Positions 17,306 through 26,268 of a stretch of 64,000 bases of DNA are shown in pieces. Position 1 is the stretch's first letter, and every line of letters begins with the position of its first letter. Location of the stretch: IMG/VR virus record IMGVR_UViG_3300042898_003434, positions 26,629 through 90,628 of that record; one strand, 5' to 3'. Made by a program: the position numbers and the translations under genes. The notes below the pieces were generated by a model. It ran no database searches, was not told the DNA's origin, and was given only the letters and a program-made list of their open reading frames with translations. Origin of the DNA: a virus.

Positions 17306-20300
17306 TTAGTCTCTTGCGCTGGATGCCATCGCCGAGGATACTTTTCTTCCGTCTAGATTTACAGCAATTGCACCACTTCGCATTAAAGATATAAGTTCGT
17401 CTAACTTGCCACCAAGAACACCAACACTTGTGTCGGTTGGAGCGGCGGCGGTTGTTGGAGCGGCGGTCGGCGCGGCGGCGGATATTACCGCCAGCGCTGC
17501 CATTTTAATGGTACTCATACTTTCTACTTGGTCGTTTAGTTTAGACAGCGACAATGTTAACTTATCGACTGACGCCGCGAATGAGTCAACTGCTCCAAAA
17601 TTAGACATCGACGTGGATATCTTTTGGATAGAATCGGCAGTAAGTTGCAATTGACTTCCCATCGACGACAGCTCTTTTATTTTTTTAATCGGGTCGCCAC
17701 CCAACAGTCCACCAACAAAATTACCAATACCAGCAACCGCCGATCCAGTGCCAAATGCGGCCAGTGCAATTCCGATTGCCCCAATGCCGCCCGCCGCTAG
17801 ATACAAACCCCCCGCTGTGCTTGCTAGGGATGTAAGTGGCGTTATCATTTTTTCAATACCGGTTGCAAGTACCGGCAATCCTTCTGCTAATGCAGTCGTC
17901 CCAATTCCAAATACCCCAATCGCTAGGCCAAGTACGCCAATTGCGAGCGATCCGGCGAATATGAGCGGCGCGATATAACCAAGACCAGCAGCGGCAAGTC
18001 CCAAGCCAACGATAGCAACACCCACTTTGGCTAAGGTACCCCATTCCAATTCCGCAAATTGTTTAAATCCATATGCGATACCTGCAAATGCTAAGGCGAG
18101 TAAGCCCATAGAAACGATACCCGCCATCACTGTGCCCTTACCCATTGCCTTTAAACCCGAGGCAAGCAATTCAAGACCAGCTCCAGCAGGGCCACCTAAA
18201 AATGCGACTGCCGCAAGACCAATTGCTCCCACGGTCATAATTGCAAACGCTAAGGCAGCAGCGGTGAGTGAACCAGCTCCAAGTAAAACGTCTCCCTTTG
18301 CCATCTTTTTCAACCCTTTCGCAATTCCTTCTAACGCAGCAGAAAGCTTTTCACCATCTACCATAGACAATAGTTTTGCACCAAGCACACCGGGTATCAT
18401 CACTACAAGGCCAATTGAGGCCGGTATTAAATTAAGCGCACCCTTCAAAACTTCGACACCGGCCATCTTTTTTAATCCCGCCGCAAGGTTTGTTAAAAAC
18501 GACTTGATTCCGGAACCGTTGTTTGACTTCATCGATCTTGAAGATTTTTCTGTTTTTTCCACTCCTTTTGAAATATCAGGAGTGCCAGTCGTAGTGCTCG
18601 GACCCTTAACTTTTTCAACAAGCGATTTTGCAAACGACCCTACGGCCTTGAATGGTTTTGCAATCATGCTCATGACTGCACCAACACCGCCAGAACCAAA
18701 AAAGATATTGGTAATTAAACCTGCGCCAGCAATTTGTATCAAAGTGCCAACAAATGTTCCTAAATCTTTAACTTGTTCTTTGGCAAATTCTACAGTTTTC
18801 GACCAAGATCCAGTACCATCTACGATGGAGGCAACGCCATCTGCTATCCATTTTATAGGACTTAATACCCAAGCAAGCCCCGCTGCTATTAAACCGACCA
18901 ATTGTGCTATACGAGAAAAAATAGGAACAACTATTGTTACCAGCGGGGTAATTATTGGTTCTAGTATGTTTCCAATCGCAACAACCATTGATTCCAAACT
19001 AGTTTTTAACTTTGTAATCAAGCCTTGAATTTTCTGTTGCATCAACGCTTTTTCGTTTTGTTTTACCAAGTCAGCAGAATCCAAATCGTTTATCTTCTTC
19101 AAAGCTGCTAACTCTTTTTCTTGTGCTTTTAACGTGGCTTTTTTAGCTTCGTCGCTACCCATTAATATAGCATCACGCTGTGCTTCAACTGCCATCATCT
19201 TAGTCAAATCTTTAAGTTCCATGCCAGCCGCTTTAGCCAATGCTTCGCGCTGATACACATTCATCTTGTTGAAGTCACCCGCATTCTTTACCGTTTCCAA
19301 AGTGGCTCTGGCAGAATCCTCAACTCTTCCTTCAAACGCCAATTGTCTTGCCAATTGAAAATTAACATTTCTGCCAAGCAATGCACTTGCTTCCATTTCG
19401 TCATTTATACTTGCGCTAAAATCAAGAAGTTTTCTTTGAGAAGATACAAGCTTGTTTAATTCCATTCCCATCGATCTTGCCGCAATTGCGGATTTCATCA
19501 GTTTTGACGGGTTTGCACCTAGCATACTGAGAGTATCTTCCGATGCACTTGCCACGTCTTGCATAACCAGTTTGAAAGGAATACCCGCTTTGTCAGATAT
19601 ACCGGCACCAACTTTGATGATATTCATCGCGGCTTGCTCAGATGCACCACCCAACCCTTGGAATGTAGCCAGTACAGCAGCCGAATTTTCTTGAGCTACA
19701 CCAAGGTTTACACTCAACAAAGAAACATTCTGCAATGCTTCTTTACTGATAAGCGATGTTCTGCCAAATGTGTCCGTTAAAGCTTGCGCGGATTTATATG
19801 CAACCTCAATTGAAACTCCCATCGAAGCAAATTCAACATTTAAAGCCTCCGCGTCTTTGCGAAGGTCTTTCATTTGTGTGGCACTAAAACCGGTCTGTTT
19901 TCTAAATTCTTCGGCGGCTTTATCTAGTTCGACAAACCGATCATAGCCCAGTTTAATGAGTTTCCAAAAATTTAATTTGGCTGTCAACCCTTGTATCTCA
20001 CTCAACAATTTACTTGCTTTCAATGCCTCGTTGTTTAAATCACCTTCCAATTTTAAATTTTTACTTTCCAGCCCAGATTTTTTTATCGATAGTTCATTTA
20101 ACTCTTCATCAATCGCTTTGATTTTTTCTTTATGTATCAACTCGTGTACAAATTGTTCGTTCAACCGGTCTATCAACCTGCCCCTTTCGTCCGTCAATGC
20201 ACCATGTTTTAATTCGGCGGAAATATTTTTCATAACAATACTGTTTCCAACTAGTGCAGCAAGATTTTGTCTATTTTTTAAATCGGCAATCATCTCATCA

Positions 20301-20812
20301 AAATGCGCGGTATTTTCTCCAGACTTATTTCGTGTTTCTTGGAGAATTGCCATTTGCTTTGCCAAATCAACTTGCTCTTCGTTGTTCTTTGTTATTTTTT
20401 CAGACAACTCTTTACGAAGTTTTTCATTCGCCTCCATGTCGTTTGTCACTCGACCCAAAGTACCCATAGTTTTTTTAATGTGCTGTTCTATGTTCAGCAA
20501 CTCGGCAGCTTCTTTTTTCTTTTGTGATAAAAGCTTGAGTTCTAATCTACCCATGGATTCTATTTCAATCTTGTTCTCGGAGATTTGTGCACCTATTGAC
20601 TTAATCGCTTCTTTTGTCTTATCGTACTCACCCAGCGCGTTTACTAACGATTTCTTGGTAATATCGTATTGATTTGTTATCTGCTTCGATATATCGAATA
20701 TATCCGTCAACGATTCATGGAAGTCTTTTACTCGCGATTTTGCTTCTTCGACTGATTTTTTAACATCGTCGAAGCCGTCGGCTAAATCTTTGGTTGGATC
20801 GTCCTTTGCCAT
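17306..20812 (-). CDS. tail tape measure protein
   Basis: 1168 residues, the largest gene of the tail block. Residues 1-290 are almost pure coiled-coil with Lys/Glu heptads; the middle (about 290-600) is helical; from about 620 to 1050 there are several Gly/Ala-rich hydrophobic segments able to cross a membrane (for example LEPIITPLVTIVVPIF and LAFAIMTVGAIGLAAVAFLG). This coil-plus-hydrophobic plan is typical of tape measure proteins, which set tail length, fill the tube and are ejected on infection. At about 0.15 nm per residue it predicts a tail near 175 nm. The C-terminus has a Pro/Ala/Thr stretch and ends MASSARD. A 333-codon open frame on the opposite strand (18027-19028) is a composition shadow. 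Confidence 0.92.
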   Translation of the reverse strand: MAKDDPTKDLADGFDDVKKSVEEAKSRVKDFHESLTDIFDISKQITNQYDITKKSLVNALGEYDKTKEAIKSIGAQISENKIEIESMGRLELKLLSQKKKEAAELLNIEQHIKKTMGTLGRVTNDMEANEKLRKELSEKITKNNEEQVDLAKQMAILQETRNKSGENTAHFDEMIADLKNRQNLAALVGNSIVMKNISAELKHGALTDERGRLIDRLNEQFVHELIHKEKIKAIDEELNELSIKKSGLESKNLKLEGDLNNEALKASKLLSEIQGLTAKLNFWKLIKLGYDRFVELDKAAEEFRKQTGFSATQMKDLRKDAEALNVEFASMGVSIEVAYKSAQALTDTFGRTSLISKEALQNVSLLSVNLGVAQENSAAVLATFQGLGGASEQAAMNIIKVGAGISDKAGIPFKLVMQDVASASEDTLSMLGANPSKLMKSAIAARSMGMELNKLVSSQRKLLDFSASINDEMEASALLGRNVNFQLARQLAFEGRVEDSARATLETVKNAGDFNKMNVYQREALAKAAGMELKDLTKMMAVEAQRDAILMGSDEAKKATLKAQEKELAALKKINDLDSADLVKQNEKALMQQKIQGLITKLKTSLESMVVAIGNILEPIITPLVTIVVPIFSRIAQLVGLIAAGLAWVLSPIKWIADGVASIVDGTGSWSKTVEFAKEQVKDLGTFVGTLIQIAGAGLITNIFFGSGGVGAVMSMIAKPFKAVGSFAKSLVEKVKGPSTTTGTPDISKGVEKTEKSSRSMKSNNGSGIKSFLTNLAAGLKKMAGVEVLKGALNLIPASIGLVVMIPGVLGAKLLSMVDGEKLSAALEGIAKGLKKMAKGDVLLGAGSLTAAALAFAIMTVGAIGLAAVAFLGGPAGAGLELLASGLKAMGKGTVMAGIVSMGLLALAFAGIAYGFKQFAELEWGTLAKVGVAIVGLGLAAAGLGYIAPLIFAGSLAIGVLGLAIGVFGIGTTALAEGLPVLATGIEKMITPLTSLASTAGGLYLAAGGIGAIGIALAAFGTGSAVAGIGNFVGGLLGGDPIKKIKELSSMGSQLQLTADSIQKISTSMSNFGAVDSFAASVDKLTLSLSKLNDQVESMSTIKMAALAVISAAAPTAAPTTAAAPTDTSVGVLGGKLDELISLMRSGAIAVNLDGRKVSSAMASSARD

Positions 20813-20849
20813 TTATATATAAATACTTACATATAAATATTATAATTGA

Positions 20850-21770
20850 TCACTTTTTGACCGTTGGTGGCTTGGATATTTTATTAGAGCCACCGCCTTT
20901 AGATGCACTCTTATTGGCTTCTGCCTCGGCTTTCTTGGCTTCTACTAGTTTTTTTATGTAAAACGCACGCAGCATTGTTGGCATTTTATACACACCGTCT
21001 TGAGTAAATGCGCCATTACTATAATAACAAAGGTCAAATATCTCAGAGTGTATGTTCATTTTGCTTTCTGAGTTTATACCAAATATGTCCGGATTTATTT
21101 CTATCCGCGACTTCTTGGAAACAGAACATGATGGGCATGTGAAAGATATTTCATTTATATATCCAGGTATGCTCTTATTATAATAAGACCTGAAAGAATT
21201 ACTATCCACCGCGCCTAATTGTTGATCATAAAAATCTTCTATACCATCTTTTTCGACACCGTCGATACTCAATGTCATGCATTTTATAAATGTTAACCAA
21301 CTATATTCATCATATATCTTATGCTCTGCACAAGTTGGCAGTTTGAAATATACAGTTCGTTTGCATCTAGGAAATGTATATGATAGCTTATTCACGCCTT
21401 TCTCGCATCTAGAAAAATCAAACTGAACAGATCTAAATGCAAAAGAAATGTCACCCTCGTGTTCTTGTTCGCACGACTCGCATTTGTATTTTGTTTTAGC
21501 GACTGCACCGTAGTTTGCAATTCGTAAATTCAATAATATAGAATCACGGTCGCACTTCAACAGCGTGTCATAATCAATACCACCCACCACAACTTCGTTC
21601 AGAAATTCTTTATCAAGGATTCCTCGTTTAGCAAAGTTTGAATTGGATAGCAATTCTTCTTGCTTTGCTGTGATTGGGTATATACTGACCTTACCAGAAG
21701 ATAATATATGCTCTTTGGGATAGAAATATCCCTCAGATGCCAACTCTATTATCTCATAGTTTAAACTCAC
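20850..21770 (-). CDS. gp26-like baseplate protein with Cys pairs (copy 2)
   Basis: 306 residues. Starts with the pattern ELASEGYFYPKEHILSSGKVSIYPIT, then KQEELLSN and a D-rich LLKCDRDSILLNLRIANYG, the layout of the T4 baseplate protein gp26 family (SKGxxYPxxxxLSSGxxxIxxxTAxxEdiL). Two CxxC pairs (KCESCEQ near 97 and TCPSCSV near 212) could bind a zinc ion, forming a ribbon. It is a paralog of the upstream 21780-22616 gene, 9 bases away; both share the opening and the CxxC pairs. The C-terminal 30 residues are Lys/Ser/Gly-rich. It lies directly upstream of the tape measure gene. T4 gp26 belongs to hub assembly; whether the zinc site is real is unknown. Confidence 0.75.
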   Translation of the reverse strand: MSLNYEIIELASEGYFYPKEHILSSGKVSIYPITAKQEELLSNSNFAKRGILDKEFLNEVVVGGIDYDTLLKCDRDSILLNLRIANYGAVAKTKYKCESCEQEHEGDISFAFRSVQFDFSRCEKGVNKLSYTFPRCKRTVYFKLPTCAEHKIYDEYSWLTFIKCMTLSIDGVEKDGIEDFYDQQLGAVDSNSFRSYYNKSIPGYINEISFTCPSCSVSKKSRIEINPDIFGINSESKMNIHSEIFDLCYYSNGAFTQDGVYKMPTMLRAFYIKKLVEAKKAEAEANKSASKGGGSNKISKPPTVKK

Positions 21771-21779
21771 ACACAGCTA

Positions 21780-22616
21780 TCAATCAGTGATGTTTGGCCA
21801 GAAGAAGTTTGCACCAAGTGGAATAGATACTTTAGCTTGATGTCCACATGCTGGGCATGTAAATTCAAATGTCATATCCAAATCGGGTGTACTTTCTCTG
21901 ATAAATCTGCGTAATGCCAAACTATCTTTTGCGGTTAATTGAGTATCAACGAAGTTTTTGACTTTGGATCTATCAGAGTCACCTTCAATAGACTTAATTG
22001 TGTATTTAAGTCTAGTTGTGATTTCTGGAGATGCGGCATTTGCTCCCAGCTTGGCCAGCGCTTTTAATTCTTGCTCGATTTCTGATTCATCTTTGTGAGT
22101 AAGCAAACCGAACGTAATGGACTTACCTGATGTTGGCAGCGTAAATGCAAATCTGTTATCTCCCTTTGTTAACTTGGAAGTATCGATGTCTTTTTCAACA
22201 ACGTTGTCTAGATTAATATCAACCAAAGATTCAACGCCACATTCTGTGCATTTTACCTTTGTGGTATAAATTTCGCCATATGCACTCTTTCTGGCTGCAA
22301 TAAATAACGAGTTTTTGTCACCAATTAAAAGGTCGTTTATTGTAACATTTGGAGTAGCGATCAACGCTTTCAAGAATTCATCAAGAACAGTTCCTTTCTT
22401 CAGCAAGTTGGCGTTGCTAAGAATATCTTCGTGCTTGGCGGTGACTTGATATATTTCAATCGTTCCGCTGGACAATGGGCTGTTTTCTGGATAGAACAAT
22501 CCCTTGGACGGCAACTTTACCGTGATTGTTGGTAAAGTTGATTTTGTTGATTCTGATTGAGCAGCCACCGGTTTTGGTGCTGCGTTATTTTTAGCGACGG
22601 GTATATTTGATTCCAT
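21780..22616 (-). CDS. gp26-like baseplate protein with Cys pairs (copy 1)
   Basis: 278 residues. After a 30-residue Pro/Ala/Ser-rich start comes VKLPSKGLFYPENSPLSSG and TAKHEDILSNANLLKKGTVL, the signature of T4 gp26-like baseplate proteins. Then IGDKNSLFIAARKSAYGEIY, a first pair CTECG (about 125), and a second CPACGH (about 260), a likely zinc ribbon. It is related to the next gene (20850-21770) through the opening block, the D-x-N/S-S-L-x-R block and both CxxC pairs. A TATAAT sits immediately before the ATG at 22616, with no Shine-Dalgarno sequence. Confidence 0.78.
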   Translation of the reverse strand: MESNIPVAKNNAAPKPVAAQSESTKSTLPTITVKLPSKGLFYPENSPLSSGTIEIYQVTAKHEDILSNANLLKKGTVLDEFLKALIATPNVTINDLLIGDKNSLFIAARKSAYGEIYTTKVKCTECGVESLVDINLDNVVEKDIDTSKLTKGDNRFAFTLPTSGKSITFGLLTHKDESEIEQELKALAKLGANAASPEITTRLKYTIKSIEGDSDRSKVKNFVDTQLTAKDSLALRRFIRESTPDLDMTFEFTCPACGHQAKVSIPLGANFFWPNITD

Positions 22617-22681
22617 ATTATTATAACGTTTACTTTATCATATATATGAATTACAATAAGTTTTTCATATATATAAAAAGT

Positions 22682-22822
22682 TTATTTACTATTTTTATTT
22701 TCGGTCAAGTTTTTCTTTCTACCAAGCTTTGGTATAAGTACCGATGCTATCAACGAAACTACCGCCGAAACGCCTATAATCCACATAGGAACGCTGACGG
22801 CGGTGCATGAATTGTCTACCAC
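22682..22822 (-). CDS. small single-span membrane protein
   Basis: 46 residues from a GTG at 22822 that overlaps the end of the lipoprotein gene (stop at 22816-22818), or 34 residues from an inner ATG. The sequence has a short outer part with one Cys (DNSCTAVSVP), one hydrophobic span MWIIGVSAVVSLIASVLIP, and a basic tail GRKKNLTENKNSK: one membrane pass with positive residues inside. Such proteins include small holins and other lysis or envelope peptides, but no family is recognised. The overlap with a lipoprotein gene suggests they may work together. The remaining gap to 22616 is AT-rich with nothing clear. Confidence 0.5.
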   Translation of the reverse strand: MVDNSCTAVSVPMWIIGVSAVVSLIASVLIPKLGRKKNLTENKNSK

Positions 22823-23766
22823 GACGCAGACGGCGTGGCTGGTCGTTTTAGTATATCACACTTACCCGTCCTAGGGTTAACTATAACCATTGCAATTATA
22901 ATAACTCCCATTGATACTGCTACTATCCAGAACGGTACCATCACTGCTATATAAGCCATCCCTAGAGTAAAAACCCCAGCAATAATAAAAGTGGGACTCT
23001 TTAAAAGTAAACCACCCACTAATTGTAGTATACCCACAATTGCTAAGGCTTTTACTATCCAGCGTAGCATTTCCATACGTTGTTCTTCTTTAGCTGAAGC
23101 AATCTTAGCTTCGGTTTCTTTTTGAATGCGTTCTATTTCAACTTGTCTTGCAGCTTCTAAACGTTGTATTGTGACTTTGTTTTCTTCTCTCAACTTACGT
23201 TTTTCTTCTTCTTTTTCTTCGATTAATCTAGTTGCGCTTTCGTAAGCAGCCGCAGCAAGCAAACCTTCTCTAACTTTTTCTTCATATTTTTTAAGTAACT
23301 CTTCAACAGCTTTTTTTCTATCTAAGTCGACTTCTGCTCTTATATTAAGTCTTGTATCTTCGGGCAGTTGATCCAAACGAGCCATATTTTCTTTAGCTCG
23401 TAAATGAGCAATAAGAAAGTCTAAATCTGTATCTTTTTTATTATTATCTGTAACGTAATAGATACCATAGTTAACTTTGCTTATTTCGGCAAAGTTTGCA
23501 AAGTCCACTTGTTCTCTCTTTTTATATGTTTCTTCTAACTCTTTGCGGAATTCGTCATACTCTTGCTCCATCTTAAGTTTAGCTTCTTGTAATTTTTTAT
23601 CTGAATCGGCTATTTGACCCAAAGCTTCATTGGTTGCTTGACCCCCAACAATTGCTTTGTCTGGAGTACTTCCCAAACTTTTCCATGCCTCAGGCATTTT
23701 TAGACCTGGTATTATAGAACAACCGGTTAAGAATACCAATATAAATATTAGTGCATATACTCGCAT
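22816..23766 (-). CDS. predicted lipoprotein with coiled-coil and C-terminal membrane spans
   Basis: 316 residues. The N-terminus MRVYALIFILVFLTGC is a lipoprotein signal with lipobox LTGC, so Cys16 should be lipidated. Residues about 45-210 are charged coiled-coil (repeated Glu/Lys heptads such as RLIEEKEEEKRKL). From about 225 to 300 there are two or three hydrophobic segments (WIVKALAIVGILQLVGGLLL and further). A Cys-lipid plus coiled-coil plus C-terminal spans is unusual; spanins have a lipoprotein but not this form. It may bridge host envelope layers late in infection, or be a superinfection exclusion protein. A small membrane protein gene overlaps its 3' end. Confidence 0.75.
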   Translation of the reverse strand: MRVYALIFILVFLTGCSIIPGLKMPEAWKSLGSTPDKAIVGGQATNEALGQIADSDKKLQEAKLKMEQEYDEFRKELEETYKKREQVDFANFAEISKVNYGIYYVTDNNKKDTDLDFLIAHLRAKENMARLDQLPEDTRLNIRAEVDLDRKKAVEELLKKYEEKVREGLLAAAAYESATRLIEEKEEEKRKLREENKVTIQRLEAARQVEIERIQKETEAKIASAKEEQRMEMLRWIVKALAIVGILQLVGGLLLKSPTFIIAGVFTLGMAYIAVMVPFWIVAVSMGVIIIAMVIVNPRTGKCDILKRPATPSASW

Positions 23767-23805
23767 GACTATATAACAATTAATATTGCGCTCGGTATTT
23801 TCATA

Positions 23806-24705
23806 TTATTTCGCAACCACCGACGGTTCTCCGAGTTTGGATTTATCAACTACTAAATCAAGTGTTGAGCCTTGAAGTAGTTTATCGTCATAGAACAATT
23901 CCTCTAATTCTTGATACTTAGCTGAAACAGACGGAGTTAAATTATAATTTGCTAGATCTTCGATTCTATAAAGATTCTTTTCCATCTTGTCGTTACTGAT
24001 CTTACCAGACGGTAAACGGAAATCAAAATTTCCAATTTTTTTACCGTTTAATTTTACAATGACTTTAGAATTCGGTTTAGCGGATGTCATTGGTTGATCA
24101 TCACCGTCGTCTTCGGCGTCGTCTTCACTGGCATCCTCACTGTCGTCGGCACCCACGTTCGTTGATGGTGCCGCCGATGGTATCGTCGATGGTGCCGCTG
24201 CATCTTTCTTTGGACGACCCATTCCCTGAATACCTTTTGGAACATATGGTCCTTTTGGCGCTTCGGTTGGCATTCCGTCTGGATACAGCTCTGAATTTGG
24301 GTGTCCTTTTATTGACCATCCGGTTGGTGAGTTTGTATCTTCGACTTTGAATTTATTTCCGATACCGTATGCAACACCGTCTCTGATACTGGCTGGGGTT
24401 CTTGACATTTCATCTGTGCGATGTTTCTCTAGTTCTTCACGTATCATAGCAACAATATCTTCTTTCATTACGCTAGGCGTTGCTGGTTTTTTTACAACTG
24501 GCAGTTTCTTACCTTCTTGTTTTTCTTTTGGCTCGGAATTTGACGTGAGATTTTTATCGGTCGCAATTTTTTCTGTGTGTTCTACAGAATCGGATGTCTT
24601 TTTAAATCCAGACAAGCCTTTTGACTCTTCTAGTTTTTGTTGTCTAACGACAACAGCTTCTTGTACGATCACTTTAATTAGTTGTTTTAGTTCTGATTTT
24701 TTCAT
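23806..24705 (-). CDS. hypothetical protein with SELK-type leader
   Basis: 299 residues from ATG at 24705 (a longer reading to 24744 includes 13 codons upstream and is less likely). The start MKKSELKQLIKVIVQEAV is the signature shared with four neighbours; IVQEA may hold a prohead protease cut. Residues 20-95 are Lys/Ser/Glu-rich and probably disordered; a segment around 115-155 (GVAYGIGNKFKVEDT to SELYPDGM) looks folded; an Asp/Glu stretch near 180-205 follows; the C-terminal 80 residues (KVIVKLNGKKIGNFDFRLPSGK onward) resemble a small beta-grasp-like domain. No enzyme motif. Candidate internal capsid or virion protein. Confidence 0.65.
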   Translation of the reverse strand: MKKSELKQLIKVIVQEAVVVRQQKLEESKGLSGFKKTSDSVEHTEKIATDKNLTSNSEPKEKQEGKKLPVVKKPATPSVMKEDIVAMIREELEKHRTDEMSRTPASIRDGVAYGIGNKFKVEDTNSPTGWSIKGHPNSELYPDGMPTEAPKGPYVPKGIQGMGRPKKDAAAPSTIPSAAPSTNVGADDSEDASEDDAEDDGDDQPMTSAKPNSKVIVKLNGKKIGNFDFRLPSGKISNDKMEKNLYRIEDLANYNLTPSVSAKYQELEELFYDDKLLQGSTLDLVVDKSKLGEPSVVAK

Positions 24706-24715
24706 AATTATAAAT

Positions 24716-24952
24716 TTATTGATTGGGTTGAGCTGGATCTGCATTAACTGTCATATACAAAATACCATTGTTACTGTATACTTCGATGATTTCTAAATCA
24801 TGAGATCCATAATGAGTAAGAATTTTTACTTCTTTTACATTTTCACCTTGAATAATATCATTTAACTTACTCGCAATATCTTGTCCCTTAGATTCGGTTA
24901 TCTTACGACGAATTACTTCTCCTATTAGTTTTTTTAATTCCGATTTTTTCAT
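24716..24952 (-). CDS. small protein with SELK-type leader
   Basis: 78 residues from ATG at 24952; an upstream GTG at 24958 overlaps the previous stop and is possible. Starts MKKSELKKLIGEVIRRKI, nearly identical to its neighbours, with I-G-E at residues 10-12. The rest is a compact alpha/beta piece (KEVKILTHYGSHDLEIIEVYSNNG in two runs, then ILYMTVNAD). Unknown function. Translated in a tight set with 24955-25311 upstream and 23806-24705 downstream. Confidence 0.65.
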   Translation of the reverse strand: MKKSELKKLIGEVIRRKITESKGQDIASKLNDIIQGENVKEVKILTHYGSHDLEIIEVYSNNGILYMTVNADPAQPNQ

Positions 24953-24954
24953 AA

Positions 24955-25311
24955 TCACTTTGCGTATTTTTTTTGCAACGATTCGATTTCTTTAGCAATC
25001 TTTGCTGAGTTTTGTTGGACCTTGGCTTTTTGTTGCTCTAGGTCTTGGGTCTTTCGCATAACAGGAGCTTTTAATTTTTGAATAGCACCATCGATCTTCT
25101 GATTGTCATTATTCAATTTATCTTGTTGCTTTTTCAAGTTGGCCATCTTAACTTTATCTGAGTCCGACATATTCGAAGAGTCGTCCGCCGACTTTTTCTC
25201 GTCCTGTGGTACGTTTGATTGTAATGGAGCGTCTGTTGCTCCCAACGTTGCCTCTTTTAACTTTCTTTTTACCATTTCTTTTATAAATTCTTTCAACTCT
25301 TCTTTATTCAT
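24955..25311 (-). CDS. coiled-coil protein with SELK-type leader
   Basis: 118 residues. Start MNKEELKEFIKEMVKRKL has the same signature, with I-K-E at 10-12. Residues 30-50 are Ser/Asp-rich; 50-118 form long coiled-coil with Lys/Gln heptads (KVKMANLKKQQDKLNNDNQK and onward). No enzyme motif. The gene is the first after a strong sigma70-type promoter (25378-25407), with a leader of about 60 bases, so it and its two followers are probably made early or at any time host polymerase is active. Confidence 0.7.
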   Translation of the reverse strand: MNKEELKEFIKEMVKRKLKEATLGATDAPLQSNVPQDEKKSADDSSNMSDSDKVKMANLKKQQDKLNNDNQKIDGAIQKLKAPVMRKTQDLEQQKAKVQQNSAKIAKEIESLQKKYAK

Positions 25312-25377
25312 ATTTTATTTTTTGTTTTTTTAATTTAGTTGAAATTTATATATAATATATATATTAAGACATTCTTA

Positions 25378-25407
25378 ATTATACACAGGTGCGTCGGAGT
25401 ATGTCAA
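25378..25407 (-). promoter_or_regulatory. strong sigma70-type promoter
   Basis: On the minus strand, perfect TTGACA (25407-25402), an 18-base spacer and perfect TATAAT (25383-25378). The predicted start near 25371 gives a leader of about 60 bases to the ATG at 25311. The best promoter match seen in the window. The rest of the 123-base gap (25312-25434) is AT-rich and holds no gene. Confidence 0.8.
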
Positions 25408-25434
25408 GACAAATTAAATGTTTTTGATTTTATT

Positions 25435-26268
25435 TTACTTACCGTGCATTTTTAGCAATTGAATAGCAAGTTTCTTTATTTCGGTTGCATGATCAACTTC
25501 TTTTTTTTCATTAGGATCATTCATGTCAATTTCGCCGCCAACTTCGTCTAGTTGACCGTGCATTTTCAAAAACGCATCGATGTGTTTTTTCATCTTCTTC
25601 GCAATACCAACTTCTTGTTTTTCTTCCGGATTACTCATGTCGGCTTCGTCATGATTTTCTTTGATATTATACATTTTTCTAAATGCATCATATGCATACG
25701 TAACGTCTCCGGAAAATGCATAAACACCAATGTCCTTCTTTCCGTTTGGATATTTTGCGTTAACAAATTCAAATTTTTGACCACTCATCATAAACGGTTC
25801 TTCGTCTCTCATTTGGCTTATATATTCAACATACAAAGGGGCTTCTTCTGTAGATTCATATAAACCTTCTTCGCGGTCAGCGCAAGCAGAGCATTGATAC
25901 CCCTTTTTCTTTTCCCAAGAACTTAATGCATCTGGTGTATTACATGTTGGACATTCGTGACGAGATTTGTCTTTTTTGTTATGCGAACTTATCTTATCGT
26001 TATATTTCATGCGCTCTTCCGCATCTGGATCATAATCTTCATTCTTACCTTTCTCTTCATAGGCCATCCACATTTCACTGATTCTTTGGTCGCCCTCATT
26101 CTTTTTATTATGAATAGTCCACATTGTGGCATATGCTCTGGCTGGATTTTTTTTGTATTTAGACAACAGCTGCTTTTCTAACGCACGAGGAAACTTTGGT
26201 GGGGCAGCTTCCGTCATAGCTTCACCAATAGCTTCGTTGATAAGATTCTTTAATTCCGATTTATTCAT
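25435..26268 (-). CDS. hypothetical protein with zinc ribbon, repeats and SELK-type leader
   Basis: 277 residues. Start MNKSELKNLINEAIGEAM gives I-N-E followed by Ala, close to the T4 internal-protein pattern FIAEA. Residues 20-75 include YKKNPARAYATMWTIHNKK. A zinc ribbon of CPTC near 106-109 and CSAC near 129-132 follows. The C-terminus has two copies of about 30 residues: DMSNPEEKQEVGIAKKMKKH with AFLKMHG, and DMNDPNEKKEVDHATEIKKL with QLLKMHG. The HNH endonuclease gene upstream overlaps its start by 4 bases. Not recognised as an enzyme; possibly a DNA-associated internal virion protein. Confidence 0.65.
   Translation of the reverse strand: MNKSELKNLINEAIGEAMTEAAPPKFPRALEKQLLSKYKKNPARAYATMWTIHNKKNEGDQRISEMWMAYEEKGKNEDYDPDAEERMKYNDKISSHNKKDKSRHECPTCNTPDALSSWEKKKGYQCSACADREEGLYESTEEAPLYVEYISQMRDEEPFMMSGQKFEFVNAKYPNGKKDIGVYAFSGDVTYAYDAFRKMYNIKENHDEADMSNPEEKQEVGIAKKMKKHIDAFLKMHGQLDEVGGEIDMNDPNEKKEVDHATEIKKLAIQLLKMHGK

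Noticed and set aside
18027-19028. 333-codon open frame on the plus strand opposite the tape measure gene
   Set aside because: Pro/Ala-rich translation with no start signal; it is a shadow of the Gly/Ala-rich coding on the other strand.
19956-20672. 238-codon plus-strand frame opposite the tape measure coiled-coil
   Set aside because: Ser/Phe-rich shadow of Lys/Glu codons; no independent support.
22607-22810. 67-codon plus-strand frame after the gp26-like gene
   Set aside because: Lies opposite the small membrane peptide; no start signal and AT-run composition.
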